Positions 17,783 through 27,009 of a DNA stretch of 45,294 nucleotides are shown one piece after another (within the stretch, counting starts at the first letter, position 1; each line of letters starts with the position of its first letter). The DNA is from Gordonia hirsuta DSM 44140 = NBRC 16056. GTDB lineage: Bacteria > Actinomycetota > Actinomycetes > Mycobacteriales > Mycobacteriaceae. The stretch lies in the NCBI RefSeq assembly GCF_000333015.1, contig NZ_BANT01000015.1, positions 1 to 45,294 on the forward strand, read 5' to 3'. The position numbers and the translations under genes are program-made. Under the pieces are notes generated by a model, which did no database searches, was not told the DNA's origin, and worked only from the letters and a program-made list of their open reading frames with translations.

Positions 17783-19138
17783 GTGCCCAGCAGATCCCGT
17801 CGCAGCACCGCGCACACCCCCACCCTGAGCGGGACCTCCCACGAACTCGATCCGTATCTGCCCCGCAACGGCAACCTGGGATACCGGGTCTCTCGCTACG
17901 ATCTGCAATTGGACTACCGGGTCAATGCGAATCGGCTGCGCGCCACGGCGACGATCACGGCGACCTCGTATCAGCAGCTCGACCGGTTCACCCTCGATCT
18001 GGCCGGCGCCATGCGCGTCGACCGCGTCGGTGTGAACGGGAAGGCCGCCCGCTACTCCCATCGCAGCGGCAAACTCTCCGTCACCCCGGCCGTCGCGATT
18101 CCGCCGGGTGCGGCGATGACGGTCACCGTCCGCTACGGGGGCACCCCGCGGCCGGTCCGCAGCCCCTGGGGAGAGGTCGGCTGGGAGGAACTGTCCAACG
18201 GGGTGCTGTGCGGAAATCAGCCCAACGGCGCACCGTCGTGGTTCCCCTGTGACGACCACCCCGAGGCCAAAGCGCCGTTCCAGATCACCATCACCACCGA
18301 CAGCCCGTACTACGCGCTGGCCAACGGGGTGCTGATCGACAAGAAGCGCAGTGCCGCACAGACCACCTGGGTCTACGAACAGGTCGAGCCGATGGCCACC
18401 TATCTCGCCTCGATCCAGATCGGCGAGTACACCCGGCGCGAACTGGCGGCCGGGCCGGTCCCGATCAGCGCATTGCATCCGCGCAGGCTCACCGAGCAGT
18501 TCGATCGCAGCTTCGCCGCCCAGGTGGCCATGATGGAGGTCTTCAGCGAACTGTTCGGCCCGTATCCGTTCCCCCGATACACCGCGGTGGTGGTCGACGA
18601 CGACCTCGACATCCCGCTGGAGGCACAGACCTTCGCCACCTTCGGCGCCAACCATTGCGACGGCACCCGCGACAGCGAACGGCTGATCGCCCACGAGTTG
18701 GCGCACCAGTGGTTCGGCAACTCGGTGACCCTGGCCCGCTGGCGCGACATCTGGCTCAACGAGGGCTTCGCATGTTACGCCGAATGGTTGTGGAGTCAGC
18801 GCAGCGGCGGTCGTTCCGCCGACGAATGGGCCCGGCACTACTACGAAAAGTTGCAGTCCGAACCGGTCACGACGCCCTTGACCGACCCCGGTCCCCGCGA
18901 GATGTTCGACGACTGGGTCTACAAACGCGGCGCCGTCACCCTGCATGCGCTGCGGCTGCGGTTGGGCGACGGGGCCTTCTTCCAGCTCCTGCACCGCTGG
19001 ACCGACAAATACCGGTACCGCTGCGTCACCACCGAGGACTTCATCGCCCTCGCCGGGACGTACACCGACGAGTCGCTGACCGAGTTCTGGCGCGACTGGG
19101 TCTTTGTCCCCACGCTGCCGCCGTACCCGGCGCCCTGA
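17783..19138 (+). CDS. Short M1-family zinc metallopeptidase
   Basis: The 451-residue protein carries the gluzincin signature HELAHQWFGN (about 303-312) followed after 18 residues by the third zinc ligand in NEGFACYAEW. These are hallmarks of the M1 aminopeptidases that remove N-terminal residues from peptides. The N-terminal beta domain (LDYRVNANRLRATATITATS) is typical. Where classical members have GxMEN, this protein has IPLEAQTF, keeping the Glu but losing the rest; short actinobacterial members often vary here. The C-terminal helical domain of ~850-residue PepN is absent, so this is the short subgroup. No signal peptide is evident. The GTG start is supported by TACGGT 6 bases upstream. 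It is encoded just after the NRPS gene; a functional link is only suggested by position. Confidence 0.88.
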   Translation: MPSRSRRSTAHTPTLSGTSHELDPYLPRNGNLGYRVSRYDLQLDYRVNANRLRATATITATSYQQLDRFTLDLAGAMRVDRVGVNGKAARYSHRSGKLSVTPAVAIPPGAAMTVTVRYGGTPRPVRSPWGEVGWEELSNGVLCGNQPNGAPSWFPCDDHPEAKAPFQITITTDSPYYALANGVLIDKKRSAAQTTWVYEQVEPMATYLASIQIGEYTRRELAAGPVPISALHPRRLTEQFDRSFAAQVAMMEVFSELFGPYPFPRYTAVVVDDDLDIPLEAQTFATFGANHCDGTRDSERLIAHELAHQWFGNSVTLARWRDIWLNEGFACYAEWLWSQRSGGRSADEWARHYYEKLQSEPVTTPLTDPGPREMFDDWVYKRGAVTLHALRLRLGDGAFFQLLHRWTDKYRYRCVTTEDFIALAGTYTDESLTEFWRDWVFVPTLPPYPAP

Positions 19139-19186
19139 TTCTGATCGACCGGTCTCTGCTCCGGGGTCGCCGGTGCCGAATCGCTC

Positions 19187-19810
19187 TCAGTCGTCGTCGG
19201 CGAGTCCGCGCAGATACGCCGTGACCTGCCCATAGCGGGGCAGAATCCCCCTGTCGGCGGCCTCGGCCAGCGACGGCGCGATCTGGTCCTTGGCACTGAG
19301 TTCGAACTCCAGCGGAGCACCGTCTCGTCCGACGGTCGGCCAGGCGATCGCCAGATCCGGGTCCATCGGATGGACGCCGTGTTCGGCCGCCGGGTTGTAG
19401 GCGGTCGAACACAGATAGGTGACCGTGGACCCGTCCTGCAGGGAACAGAACGCGTGGCCCAGGCCCTCCGACAGGTACACCGCCTTGCGGTCGGCGTCGT
19501 CGAGCAGGACCGCGTCGTAGGCACCGAACGTCGGTGAGCCGGTCCGCAGATCGACTACGACGTCCAGGACCGCCCCGCTCGCGCAGGTGACGTACTTGGC
19601 CTGCCCCGGCGGGACGTCGGCGAAGTGGACCCCGCGAATCACCCCGGCCGCCGACACCGAGGTGTTGACCTGCGCCAGGGTGAACCGGTGCCCGGTCAGT
19701 TCGGCGACGGGCCCGGCCTGGAACGACTCCAGGAAGACCCCGCGCGGATCCCCGTACTGGGCCGGGGTGAATTCCCACGCGCCAGCGATGGACAGTTCGC
19801 GTATCTGCAC
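19187..19810 (-). CDS. rmlC: dTDP-4-dehydrorhamnose 3,5-epimerase
   Basis: The 207-residue cupin enzyme epimerises dTDP-4-keto-6-deoxyglucose at C3 and C5, the third step of dTDP-L-rhamnose synthesis. Seen: GAWEFTPAQYGDPRGVFLESF, NTSVSAAGVIRGVHFADVPPGQAKYV with the active-site His in IRGVHF, VLDVVVDLRTGSPTFG, VYLSEGLGHAFCSL and YLCSTAYNPAAEHGV. Length is close to the 202 residues of the M. tuberculosis enzyme. The start is GTG at 19810, 7 bases after the rmlA stop, with GAGG inside the end of rmlA as ribosome site, so the two genes form an operon rmlA-rmlC. It is convergent with the M1 peptidase; the 48-base gap holds nothing recognisable. Rhamnose links arabinogalactan to peptidoglycan in this order. 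Confidence 0.95.
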   Translation of the reverse strand: MQIRELSIAGAWEFTPAQYGDPRGVFLESFQAGPVAELTGHRFTLAQVNTSVSAAGVIRGVHFADVPPGQAKYVTCASGAVLDVVVDLRTGSPTFGAYDAVLLDDADRKAVYLSEGLGHAFCSLQDGSTVTYLCSTAYNPAAEHGVHPMDPDLAIAWPTVGRDGAPLEFELSAKDQIAPSLAEAADRGILPRYGQVTAYLRGLADDD

Positions 19811-19817
19811 CGGATCC

Positions 19818-20693
19818 TCAGAGCTCCAGTCCGCGGTCGAGGATGTCGAGCAGGTAGCCGCCGTACCCGGACTTGGCCAGTTCCCGGGCCCGGGTGCGCA
19901 GCTCGTCGTCGGACAGATAGCCCAGCCGCCAGGCGATCTCCTCGGGCACGGCGATCTTGAGTCCCTGCCGCTGTTCGACGGTGCGGACGAAGTTACCCGC
20001 ATCCAGCAGCGAATCGAAGGTGCCGGTATCGAGCCAGGCGGTGCCGCGCGGCAGCACGGTGACCCGCAGCTTTCCCCGGCGCAGGTATTCGGCGTTGATA
20101 TCGGTGATCTCGTATTCACCGCGCCCGGAGGGGGTCAGCGACCGGGCGATCTGGACCACCTCGTTGTCGTAGAAGTACAGACCCGGCACCGCGTAGTTCG
20201 ATTTGGGCTGGGCAGGCTTCTCGTCGAGCGACAGCACGGTGCCGTCGGCGTCGAAGTCGACCACGCCGTACGCCGACGGGTCGGCGACCCGGTAGGCGAA
20301 GATCGCTCCCCCGTCGACGTCGCCGAACCCCTGCAGCTGGCTGCCCAGCCCGGGACCGTAGAAGATGTTGTCCCCCAGCACCAGCGCCACCGAATCGTCG
20401 CCGATGTGCTCGGCACCGAGCACAAAGGCCTGCGCCAGCCCTTCGGGGTGTTCCTGCACCGCATACGACAGCGTGATCCCGAACCGGGAACCGTCGCCGA
20501 GCAGATGCTCGAAGGCGGGGCGGTCGTGCGGGGTGGTGATCACCAGGATGTCGCGGATGCCGGCGAGCATCAGGGTCGACAACGGGTAGTAGACCATCGG
20601 TTTGTCGTAGACCGGGACCAGCTGTTTACTCACCCCCTGGGTGATCGGGTACAGCCGCGACCCGGTACCGCCGGCCAGGATGATTCCGCGCAT
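19818..20693 (-). CDS. rmlA: Glucose-1-phosphate thymidylyltransferase
   Basis: The 291-residue nucleotidyltransferase makes dTDP-glucose from dTTP and glucose 1-phosphate, the first step of dTDP-rhamnose synthesis. Seen: [18 protein letters not shown] (nucleotide-binding loop), [32 protein letters not shown] with the metal Asp, [30 protein letters not shown] and [19 protein letters not shown]. The ATG at 20693 is preferred over a TTG two codons upstream. It gives the family N-terminus, and a TAGGCT -10 hexamer (20700-20705, minus) ends exactly 6 bases before it, which predicts a leaderless transcript that would exclude the TTG. It is divergent from rmlB with only 61 bases between them. Confidence 0.97.
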   Translation of the reverse strand: MRGIILAGGTGSRLYPITQGVSKQLVPVYDKPMVYYPLSTLMLAGIRDILVITTPHDRPAFEHLLGDGSRFGITLSYAVQEHPEGLAQAFVLGAEHIGDDSVALVLGDNIFYGPGLGSQLQGFGDVDGGAIFAYRVADPSAYGVVDFDADGTVLSLDEKPAQPKSNYAVPGLYFYDNEVVQIARSLTPSGRGEYEITDINAEYLRRGKLRVTVLPRGTAWLDTGTFDSLLDAGNFVRTVEQRQGLKIAVPEEIAWRLGYLSDDELRTRARELAKSGYGGYLLDILDRGLEL

Positions 20694-21756
<1,063 letters not shown>

Positions 21757-21794
21757 TCCCGCTCTGCCCTAGCGTCTTTCTGTCAGGAGTACAC

Positions 21795-22811
21795 ATGCGA
21801 GTTCTGGTCACCGGCGGAGCGGGCTACATCGGCTCGCACACGGTCCTGCAACTGCTCGAGGCCGGTCACCAGGCGGTGATCGCCGACGACTTCAGCAACG
21901 CCAAACCCTCGGTGATCGGGCGTCTGGAATCACTCGCCGGACAGTCGATCCCGGTGCACCGGATCGACCTCACCGATGCGGCAGCCACCACACGGTTGTT
22001 CGCCGACGAAGCCGTCGATGCGGTGATCCACTTCGCCGGTTTCAAGGCGGTCGGCGAATCGGTGACCCGGCCGCTGGACTACTACCGGAACAACCTCGAC
22101 AGCACCCTGTCGGTGCTGCAGGCGATGGACGCCGCCGGGGTGCGCACCTTCGTCTTCTCCTCTTCGGCGACGGTCTACGGCGACAATCCGGTCCGGGAGC
22201 GCACCGAGGACATGCCGACCTGTGCCACCAACCCGTACGGCTGGACCAAGGTGATGATCGAGCAGGTGCTGGCGGATCTGGCCGCTGCCGATCCGCGCTG
22301 GAGGATCGCGGTGCTGCGCTATTTCAATCCGGTCGGCGCTCACCCCAGCGGGCGCATCGGGGAGGATCCCAGCGGATTCCCCAACAACCTGATGCCGTTT
22401 TTGACCCAGGTCGCCGTCGGTCGGCGCGAGGAACTCTCGGTGTTCGGCGACGACTACGACACCGTCGACGGCACGGGCGTGCGCGACTACATCCATGTGG
22501 AGGATCTGGCCGCCGGGCACATCGCGGCCCTCGATCGGCTCGGCCGGATCCAGGACGCCTGGTCGGCGTGGAACCTGGGCACCGGTCAGGGGGTGTCGGT
22601 GCTGCAGCTGGCCGACGCCGTCGTCCGGGCCAGCGGACGGGAGATCCCCTACCGGATCGTCCCGCGCCGGCCCGGCGACCAGGCCGCCTACTGGGCCGAT
22701 CCGGCCAAGGCGAACGCCGAACTCGGCTGGCAGGCGACCCGGACGGTCGACGACATGTGCGCCGACTCGTGGCGGTGGCAGTCGCAGAACCCGGACGGAT
22801 ACCCCGACTGA
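21795..22811 (+). CDS. galE: UDP-glucose 4-epimerase
   Basis: The 338-residue NAD-dependent epimerase interconverts UDP-glucose and UDP-galactose and supplies galactose units for galactan. Seen: MRVLVTGGAGYIGSHTVLQL, ADDFSNAKPSVIGRLE, VIHFAGFKAVGESV, FVFSSSATVYGDN, NPYGWTKVMIEQVL (YxxxK), LRYFNPVGAHPSG and GTGVRDYIHVEDLA; length equals the usual 338. The ATG at 21795 has AGGAG upstream; the frame is open far upstream on GC-rich sequence, but conserved sequence starts here. It probably shares a transcript with rmlB. It is convergent with the MFS gene, leaving 13 bases between stops. Confidence 0.96.
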   Translation: MRVLVTGGAGYIGSHTVLQLLEAGHQAVIADDFSNAKPSVIGRLESLAGQSIPVHRIDLTDAAATTRLFADEAVDAVIHFAGFKAVGESVTRPLDYYRNNLDSTLSVLQAMDAAGVRTFVFSSSATVYGDNPVRERTEDMPTCATNPYGWTKVMIEQVLADLAAADPRWRIAVLRYFNPVGAHPSGRIGEDPSGFPNNLMPFLTQVAVGRREELSVFGDDYDTVDGTGVRDYIHVEDLAAGHIAALDRLGRIQDAWSAWNLGTGQGVSVLQLADAVVRASGREIPYRIVPRRPGDQAAYWADPAKANAELGWQATRTVDDMCADSWRWQSQNPDGYPD

Positions 22812-22824
22812 TCGCACCCCGGGA

Positions 22825-24075
22825 CTACGACGAGGCCGGCGCCCGTTCGAGCACGTCCTCCTCATGGAAGCGTCCGCTGCCCAGCGGTGCAGCCACCGGT
22901 GCCCGGCGCGGCGCCAACAGCACCACCACCAGCCCGACCAACGCGACCACGGCCCCGAAGGTCAGCATCGCCGGGTAGCCGAAGCCGTAGCTCTGGTGCA
23001 GCCAGGACAGGATCGCCGGGCTCGCGAAGCCCAGATAGGTCAGCCCGTAGAAGACGGCGGTCAGGCCCGCAAGATCATTGGGTCCGGCCAGTCGCTGGGT
23101 CGCCAGCAGTCCGGAGATCAGGGTCATGCCGTATCCGGTGCCCAGCACGGCGGCGGCGATCAGACCCATCGGGATGGTGAGGATCTGCGCGGAGTAGGCG
23201 GCCAGCAGCATGCCGACCGCCACCAGCACCAGTGCCACCACCATCGCCCGCGGTGAACCCGGCCGGTCGATGCGGCGGCCCAGGGTCTGGACGAAGAAGC
23301 CCGCCGTGAGCCCGACGACGCAGCAGATTCCGGCGAAGACGATCTGCCACCCATCCGTGTGCGGGGTCAGCAACGCGGGGATCACCGCGTAGGCGACCGC
23401 ACAGGTCCCGAACACCCACGGTGCGGCCGGGGCGACCTGCAACCAGAAGGCGGGCTTGCGCACCGACGGGATGGACAGATCGTCACGCAGCCGCCCCTCA
23501 CGGGTGCCGGTTTGGGTCTCCGGGATCGGCAGCAGCAGGACGAAGGCCACCGTCGACATCGCGATATTGATCAGGTAGGCCAGCTGGTTGGGCCACGGCG
23601 CCCACTGCGCCAGCAGTGCGGCCACTCCGGCGCCCAGCCCGAAGCCGGCCGTCAGACTCAGTGCGGCGCGACGGGCACCGGCGGTCACTCCCGCCCCGTC
23701 GCGGTCGGACAGCTCCTTGATCCAGCTGCCGCCCACGGCCATCGCCAGGCCGATCGCGATGCCGCTGCACACCCGGCCGATCGCCAGCAGCGGAACCGAG
23801 TTCGCCCCGGCGGCCAGCAGGGCCGAGCCCAGCGCCGCGAACAGCGGAGCCGGCAGCATCAGCGGGCGGCGCCCGAACCGGTCCGAGAGCGGACCGCCCA
23901 CCAGCAGCGCCGGCACGATGCCGAGCACGTAGGTGAACAGCAGGGCATCGACCACCACCCCGGAGACGTGGTCGGTCTGCCGGTACATCACCAGCAGCGG
24001 TGTGAACTCGTTCCCGCCCCAGGCTGCGGTGAACACCGCCAGGGCGACCGCGGACCAGCCGCGCAGCCGGCTCAC
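22825..24075 (-). CDS. MFS transporter coupled to a GntR regulator
   Basis: The 416-residue protein has the twelve-helix major facilitator pattern with the loop 2-3 motif GGPLSDRFGRRP. The second half begins near FVQTLGRRIDRPG and ends in LVGLVVVLLAPRRAP. It looks like the drug:H+ antiporter-1 or small-metabolite type; the substrate cannot be read from the sequence. The GTG start overlaps the GntR stop by 4 bases (GTGA), so translation is coupled and the regulator most likely controls this transporter. Malic enzyme lies on the other side of GntR, which weakly suggests organic-acid or related metabolism. Confidence 0.88.
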   Translation of the reverse strand: MSRLRGWSAVALAVFTAAWGGNEFTPLLVMYRQTDHVSGVVVDALLFTYVLGIVPALLVGGPLSDRFGRRPLMLPAPLFAALGSALLAAGANSVPLLAIGRVCSGIAIGLAMAVGGSWIKELSDRDGAGVTAGARRAALSLTAGFGLGAGVAALLAQWAPWPNQLAYLINIAMSTVAFVLLLPIPETQTGTREGRLRDDLSIPSVRKPAFWLQVAPAAPWVFGTCAVAYAVIPALLTPHTDGWQIVFAGICCVVGLTAGFFVQTLGRRIDRPGSPRAMVVALVLVAVGMLLAAYSAQILTIPMGLIAAAVLGTGYGMTLISGLLATQRLAGPNDLAGLTAVFYGLTYLGFASPAILSWLHQSYGFGYPAMLTFGAVVALVGLVVVLLAPRRAPVAAPLGSGRFHEEDVLERAPASS

Positions 24076-24707
24076 CGGTCCACCTCGACAACCTCGTGCA
24101 CTCCGGCCAGATGTTCACGCAGGAGCCGAGCGAACAGGTCGGCGTCACCGGCGGCGACCGCATCGGCCAGCGCGATGTGGTCACGCTGGATCCGCGCGGT
24201 GACCCCGGCGTCCCGATGCATGCTGGCCGCTGTCATCCGGCGGCGCCGTTCCCCCAGGGAGGTGAAGAAGTCCTGCAGGATGCTGTTGCGCCCGGCCTCG
24301 ACGATCAGCTGATGGAATTCGGTGTCGATCCGCGCGAAATCGTCGCCGGAAGCGCCCTCGAGCAACGCCAGATTGGCGCGCAACCGATCCACGAGCGGTC
24401 CGATCGCGGCGGGCCTGGCGACGATGTCGCGCACCGCGTGGCACTCCACCAGCAGACGCGCCTCGAGCACCTCGCGCGATTCACGCTCGCCGACCGGCAC
24501 GATCAGTGCTCCCCGTTTGGGGTAGAGCCGCATCCAGCCCTCGGCGGCCAGCCGCAGAAAGGCTTCGCGGACCGGGGTGCGGCTGACCTGGCAGCGCTCG
24601 GCCACCTCGCCCTCGCTGATCAGCTCGCCGCCGGGGAGCTCACAGGTCAAGATGGCCTCTTTGACCTCGTCGTACACTCGCTCGGCGGCAGAATACGTCT
24701 TAGACAC
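24072..24707 (-). CDS. GntR-family regulator, FadR/FCD subgroup
   Basis: The 211-residue protein has an N-terminal winged helix (about 8-72): RVYDEVKEAILTCELPGGEL, then EVAERCQVSRTPVREAFLRLAAEGW. An all-helical FCD ligand domain follows (about 80-205), with LLVECHAVRDIV, RIDTEFHQLIVEAG and RIQRDHIALADAVAAGDADLFARLLREHL; the Asp/His residues of the metal site common in this subgroup are visible. FCD ligands are usually carboxylic acids. The start is GTG at 24707 with no ribosome site upstream. A 24-base palindrome covers the start codon, suggesting autoregulation. The gene is first in an operon with the MFS transporter. Confidence 0.88.
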   Translation of the reverse strand: MSKTYSAAERVYDEVKEAILTCELPGGELISEGEVAERCQVSRTPVREAFLRLAAEGWMRLYPKRGALIVPVGERESREVLEARLLVECHAVRDIVARPAAIGPLVDRLRANLALLEGASGDDFARIDTEFHQLIVEAGRNSILQDFFTSLGERRRRMTAASMHRDAGVTARIQRDHIALADAVAAGDADLFARLLREHLAGVHEVVEVDR

Positions 24708-24716
24708 AAGATGTAT
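24693..24716. promoter_or_regulatory. Palindromic operator candidate over the GntR start codon
   Basis: ATACGTCTT (24693-24701) and AAGATGTAT (24708-24716) are inverted copies with 8 of 9 bases pairing, separated by AGACAC. The GTG start (24705-24707) lies in the spacer. AT-rich DNA continues to about 24720 in an otherwise GC-rich context, as expected for a promoter/operator. Confidence 0.5.
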
Positions 24717-24810
24717 TTTTACGTGCCCGGAGGGCGTTCGTCCAGTCCATTCCCGCGCAACCCCGGCCCAGATCGTCGCGGCGGTGAAAGAATCGAGACG
24801 TCCGACGACG

Positions 24811-24850
24811 CCCGTTAGCGTCCGGCGCCGCCCGTTAGCGTCCGGCGCCG
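24811..24850. repeat. Exact 20-bp tandem duplication upstream of malic enzyme
   Basis: CCCGTTAGCGTCCGGCGCCG occurs at 24811-24830 and again at 24831-24850 without a mismatch. It lies just before the ribosome site of the malic enzyme gene. The perfect identity suggests a recent duplication. Confidence 0.9.
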
Positions 24851-24868
24851 CCGCCGAGGGAGGAAGCT

Positions 24869-26062
24869 TTGACCAGTACCGGAACCGGCCGAGCAGGTGT
24901 TTCCATCACCGACGACGAGATCTTCCAGGCGCACCGCGACGGTAAACTGACCGTCGAGCTCGCGGCTCCGATCGAGACGAAACGTGATCTGTCGATCACC
25001 TATACGCCGGGCGTCGCCCAGGTCTCCCGCGCCATCGCCGCCGATCCTGCGCTCGTCGACCGCTACACCTGGACCGGCCGGCTGGTCGCGGTGGTCTCCG
25101 ATGGGACCGCCGTCCTCGGCCTCGGCGACATCGGACCGCGCGCGGCGCTGCCGGTGATGGAGGGCAAGGCCGCCCTGTTCCGCAGTTTCGCCGGCCTGAA
25201 CGCGATCCCGATCGTCCTCGACACCACCGACCCGGACGAGATCGTCGAGACGGTGATCCGGCTGCGCCCCAGTTTCGGCGCGGTGAACCTGGAGGACATC
25301 TCCGCCCCGCGCTGCTTTCAGATCGAACAGCAACTGATCGAGGCGCTGGACTGTCCGGTGATGCACGACGACCAGCACGGCACCGCCATCGTCGTCCTGG
25401 CCGCCCTCAAGGGGGCGCTGACGCTCCTGGACCGCAGCACCTTCGGATTGCGAGTCGTCATCTCCGGCGCCGGCGCGGCCGGCGTCGCCTGTGCGGACAT
25501 TCTCCGGGCCGCCGGCGTCGGCGACCTGGTCGTGCTGGACTCCCAGGGCATCCTCGGCCCCGACCGCACCGGCCTGATCGCCCACAAGGTGGAACTGGCC
25601 GGGTGGACCAATCCCCGCGGGCTGACCGGGGGTCTGCGCGAGGCGCTCGAGGGCGCCGATGTCTTCATCGGGGTCTCCGGCGGCACCGTGCCCGAGGAGG
25701 CTCTCGCCGGGATGGCCGACGATGCGGTGATCTTCGCCTTGTCCAACCCGGATCCGGAGGTCCATCCGGATGTGGCCGCCCGATACGCCGCAGTGGTGGC
25801 GACCGGCCGCAGCGATTTCCCGAATCAGATCAACAACGTGCTGGCCTTCCCGGGGATCTTCGCCGGCGCCCTGGACGTCGACGCGGCGCGGATCACCGAG
25901 GGGATGAAACTGGCGGCCGCCGAGGCCATCTTCGAGGTGGCGCGCGACGACCTGACCGCCGATCACATCGTCCCGCTCCCGTTGGACACACGCGTGGCCC
26001 CGGCGGTCGCGCAGGCGGTCGCCCGGGCCGCACGGGCCGAGGGGATGGCCCGCTCCGACTGA
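24869..26062 (+). CDS. NAD(P)-dependent malic enzyme (malate dehydrogenase, decarboxylating)
   Basis: The 397-residue protein is the short bacterial malic enzyme that turns malate into pyruvate and CO2 while reducing NAD(P). Seen: LSITYTPGVAQVSRAIA (catalytic Tyr), AVVSDGTAVLGLGDIGP, PVMEGKAALFRSFAG (catalytic Lys), FGAVNLEDISAPRCF (metal-binding Glu/Asp), CPVMHDDQHGTAIV, the nucleotide loop ISGAGAAGVACADIL and FALSNPDPEVHP. The TTG start is chosen because GAGGGAGG at 24856-24863 is 5 bases upstream and no better codon precedes conserved sequence. It is divergent from the GntR/MFS pair and followed by tRNA-Thr. Confidence 0.94.
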   Translation: MTSTGTGRAGVSITDDEIFQAHRDGKLTVELAAPIETKRDLSITYTPGVAQVSRAIAADPALVDRYTWTGRLVAVVSDGTAVLGLGDIGPRAALPVMEGKAALFRSFAGLNAIPIVLDTTDPDEIVETVIRLRPSFGAVNLEDISAPRCFQIEQQLIEALDCPVMHDDQHGTAIVVLAALKGALTLLDRSTFGLRVVISGAGAAGVACADILRAAGVGDLVVLDSQGILGPDRTGLIAHKVELAGWTNPRGLTGGLREALEGADVFIGVSGGTVPEEALAGMADDAVIFALSNPDPEVHPDVAARYAAVVATGRSDFPNQINNVLAFPGIFAGALDVDAARITEGMKLAAAEAIFEVARDDLTADHIVPLPLDTRVAPAVAQAVARAARAEGMARSD

Positions 26063-26137
26063 CCGGCGACGACCCCGTTTTGCCCCAGCCCGCAGCGGCT
26101 CGGTACCATCGTGAGCGCTGTCGTGCGCGACGGCGAC

Positions 26138-26210
26138 GCCGCCTTAGCTCAGTCGGTAGAGCGATTCACTCGTAATGAATAGGTCAGGAGTTCGATTCTC
26201 CTAGGCGGCT
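26138..26210 (+). tRNA. tRNA-Thr (anticodon CGU)
   Basis: A complete cloverleaf can be drawn. The 7-bp acceptor stem is GCCGCCT with AGGCGGC; the D arm is GCTC with GAGC; the anticodon stem ATTCA with TGAAT carries loop CTCGTAA, giving anticodon CGT at 26171-26173. The T arm AGGAG with CTCCT holds loop TTCGATT, and the discriminator is T at 26210. No CCA is encoded. The gene is 75 bases after malic enzyme and directly before a strong terminator. Confidence 0.97.
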
Positions 26211-26224
26211 CAGATCAATGCAGC

Positions 26225-26264
26225 TAGAGCCGGTTTTCCTCGTTCGGAAAACCGGCTCTATTTG
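26225..26264 (+). terminator. Intrinsic terminator after tRNA-Thr
   Basis: TAGAGCCGGTTTTCC (26225-26239) pairs perfectly over 15 bp with GGAAAACCGGCTCTA (26246-26260) around a 6-base loop, followed by TTTGT. It lies 14 bases after the tRNA. The perfect stem could also work from the other strand. Confidence 0.85.
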
Positions 26265-26427
26265 TCGGCCGGGCACACTATGGGCACGGTTCGAGCCGGA
26301 CAATGCGGCTTCACCACGGCGTCGGTGGGCGTCGGCTTCCGCCCCTGCGAACGGCCGGGCTTCGGCGTAGGGTCGATGCCACCATCGGGTCGAGGGTGAA
26401 ATAGAAGCAACGACGAGGGATCTTCTG

Positions 26428-26946
26428 ATGATGGCAGCAGCCCGGCGCCGCGCGGTTGTCGGCGTAGCCGCCACCGCAGTCTCCCTGAGCGTGGCTTTCA
26501 GCGGCAGCCCCCAGGCGGCCGCCCAGCCGCCGTTACCCGCCGCCCCGCCGCAGCAGGTGGACCAACTCGGCGACTTCGTCTACGACCAGTTGTTCGCCGT
26601 GGGAGTGCAGGTCTACGAGCGGGTGACCGTGAAGAAGGAACTGGTCAACTCGCCGCGGCCGACGATCTTCTATCTGCCGGTGCTCAAGAGGCTGCACTCT
26701 CCGCGCGACGGTAAGCCCGGCACCCTGCGGTACGGCTTCATTGGCTCCCCGCTGCCGGAGGCCTTCACCACGCAGCCGATCGCGAATCCGTCGTCGCCCA
26801 GGCTCGGCACCGGTCACATCATCCCCGTCGATCCGGTGACCTATGCATCGCCCGGGTTCTCGGAATTGTGCGTCGGCGACATGACCGACGGACGTCCGAT
26901 CGGGCCGCTGGCCGGGGGCAGCCTCGCCGGCTGGTGCCCGTCCTGA
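26428..26946 (+). CDS. Small secreted protein of unknown function
   Basis: The 172-residue protein begins with a clear signal peptide: RRR, then VVGVAATAVSLSVAFSG, with probable cleavage around QAAAQ at residue ~33. The mature part starts with a Pro/Gln-rich linker and contains two Cys near the C-terminus (ELCVGDM and GWCPS), which could form a disulphide. No enzyme motif was recognised. ATG at 26428 has GAGGGA upstream, and a TAGGGT -10 hexamer lies at 26368-26373. The 163 bases between the tRNA terminator and the start hold nothing else that I can identify. It is convergent with the P450 gene. Confidence 0.75.
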   Translation: MMAAARRRAVVGVAATAVSLSVAFSGSPQAAAQPPLPAAPPQQVDQLGDFVYDQLFAVGVQVYERVTVKKELVNSPRPTIFYLPVLKRLHSPRDGKPGTLRYGFIGSPLPEAFTTQPIANPSSPRLGTGHIIPVDPVTYASPGFSELCVGDMTDGRPIGPLAGGSLAGWCPS

Positions 26947-26973
26947 CCATGCTGCGCGGTTCCGCCCCTCGAC

Positions 26974-27009
26974 CGATGAATGCGGCTCGATCGATGAATG
27001 CGGCTCAGT
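26974..27009. repeat. 18-bp tandem duplication at the 3' end of the P450 gene
   Basis: CGATGAATGCGGCTCGAT (26974-26991) is followed by CGATGAATGCGGCTCAGT (26992-27009), differing only in the last three bases; a third partial unit (CGATG) starts at 27010. The second copy contains the P450 stop codon (27005-27007). Confidence 0.85.

Noticed and set aside
26138..26264. tRNA-Thr as a phage or island attachment site
   Set aside because: No integrase, no duplicated tRNA 3' end nearby and no change in gene character downstream; the hairpin after it is a normal terminator.
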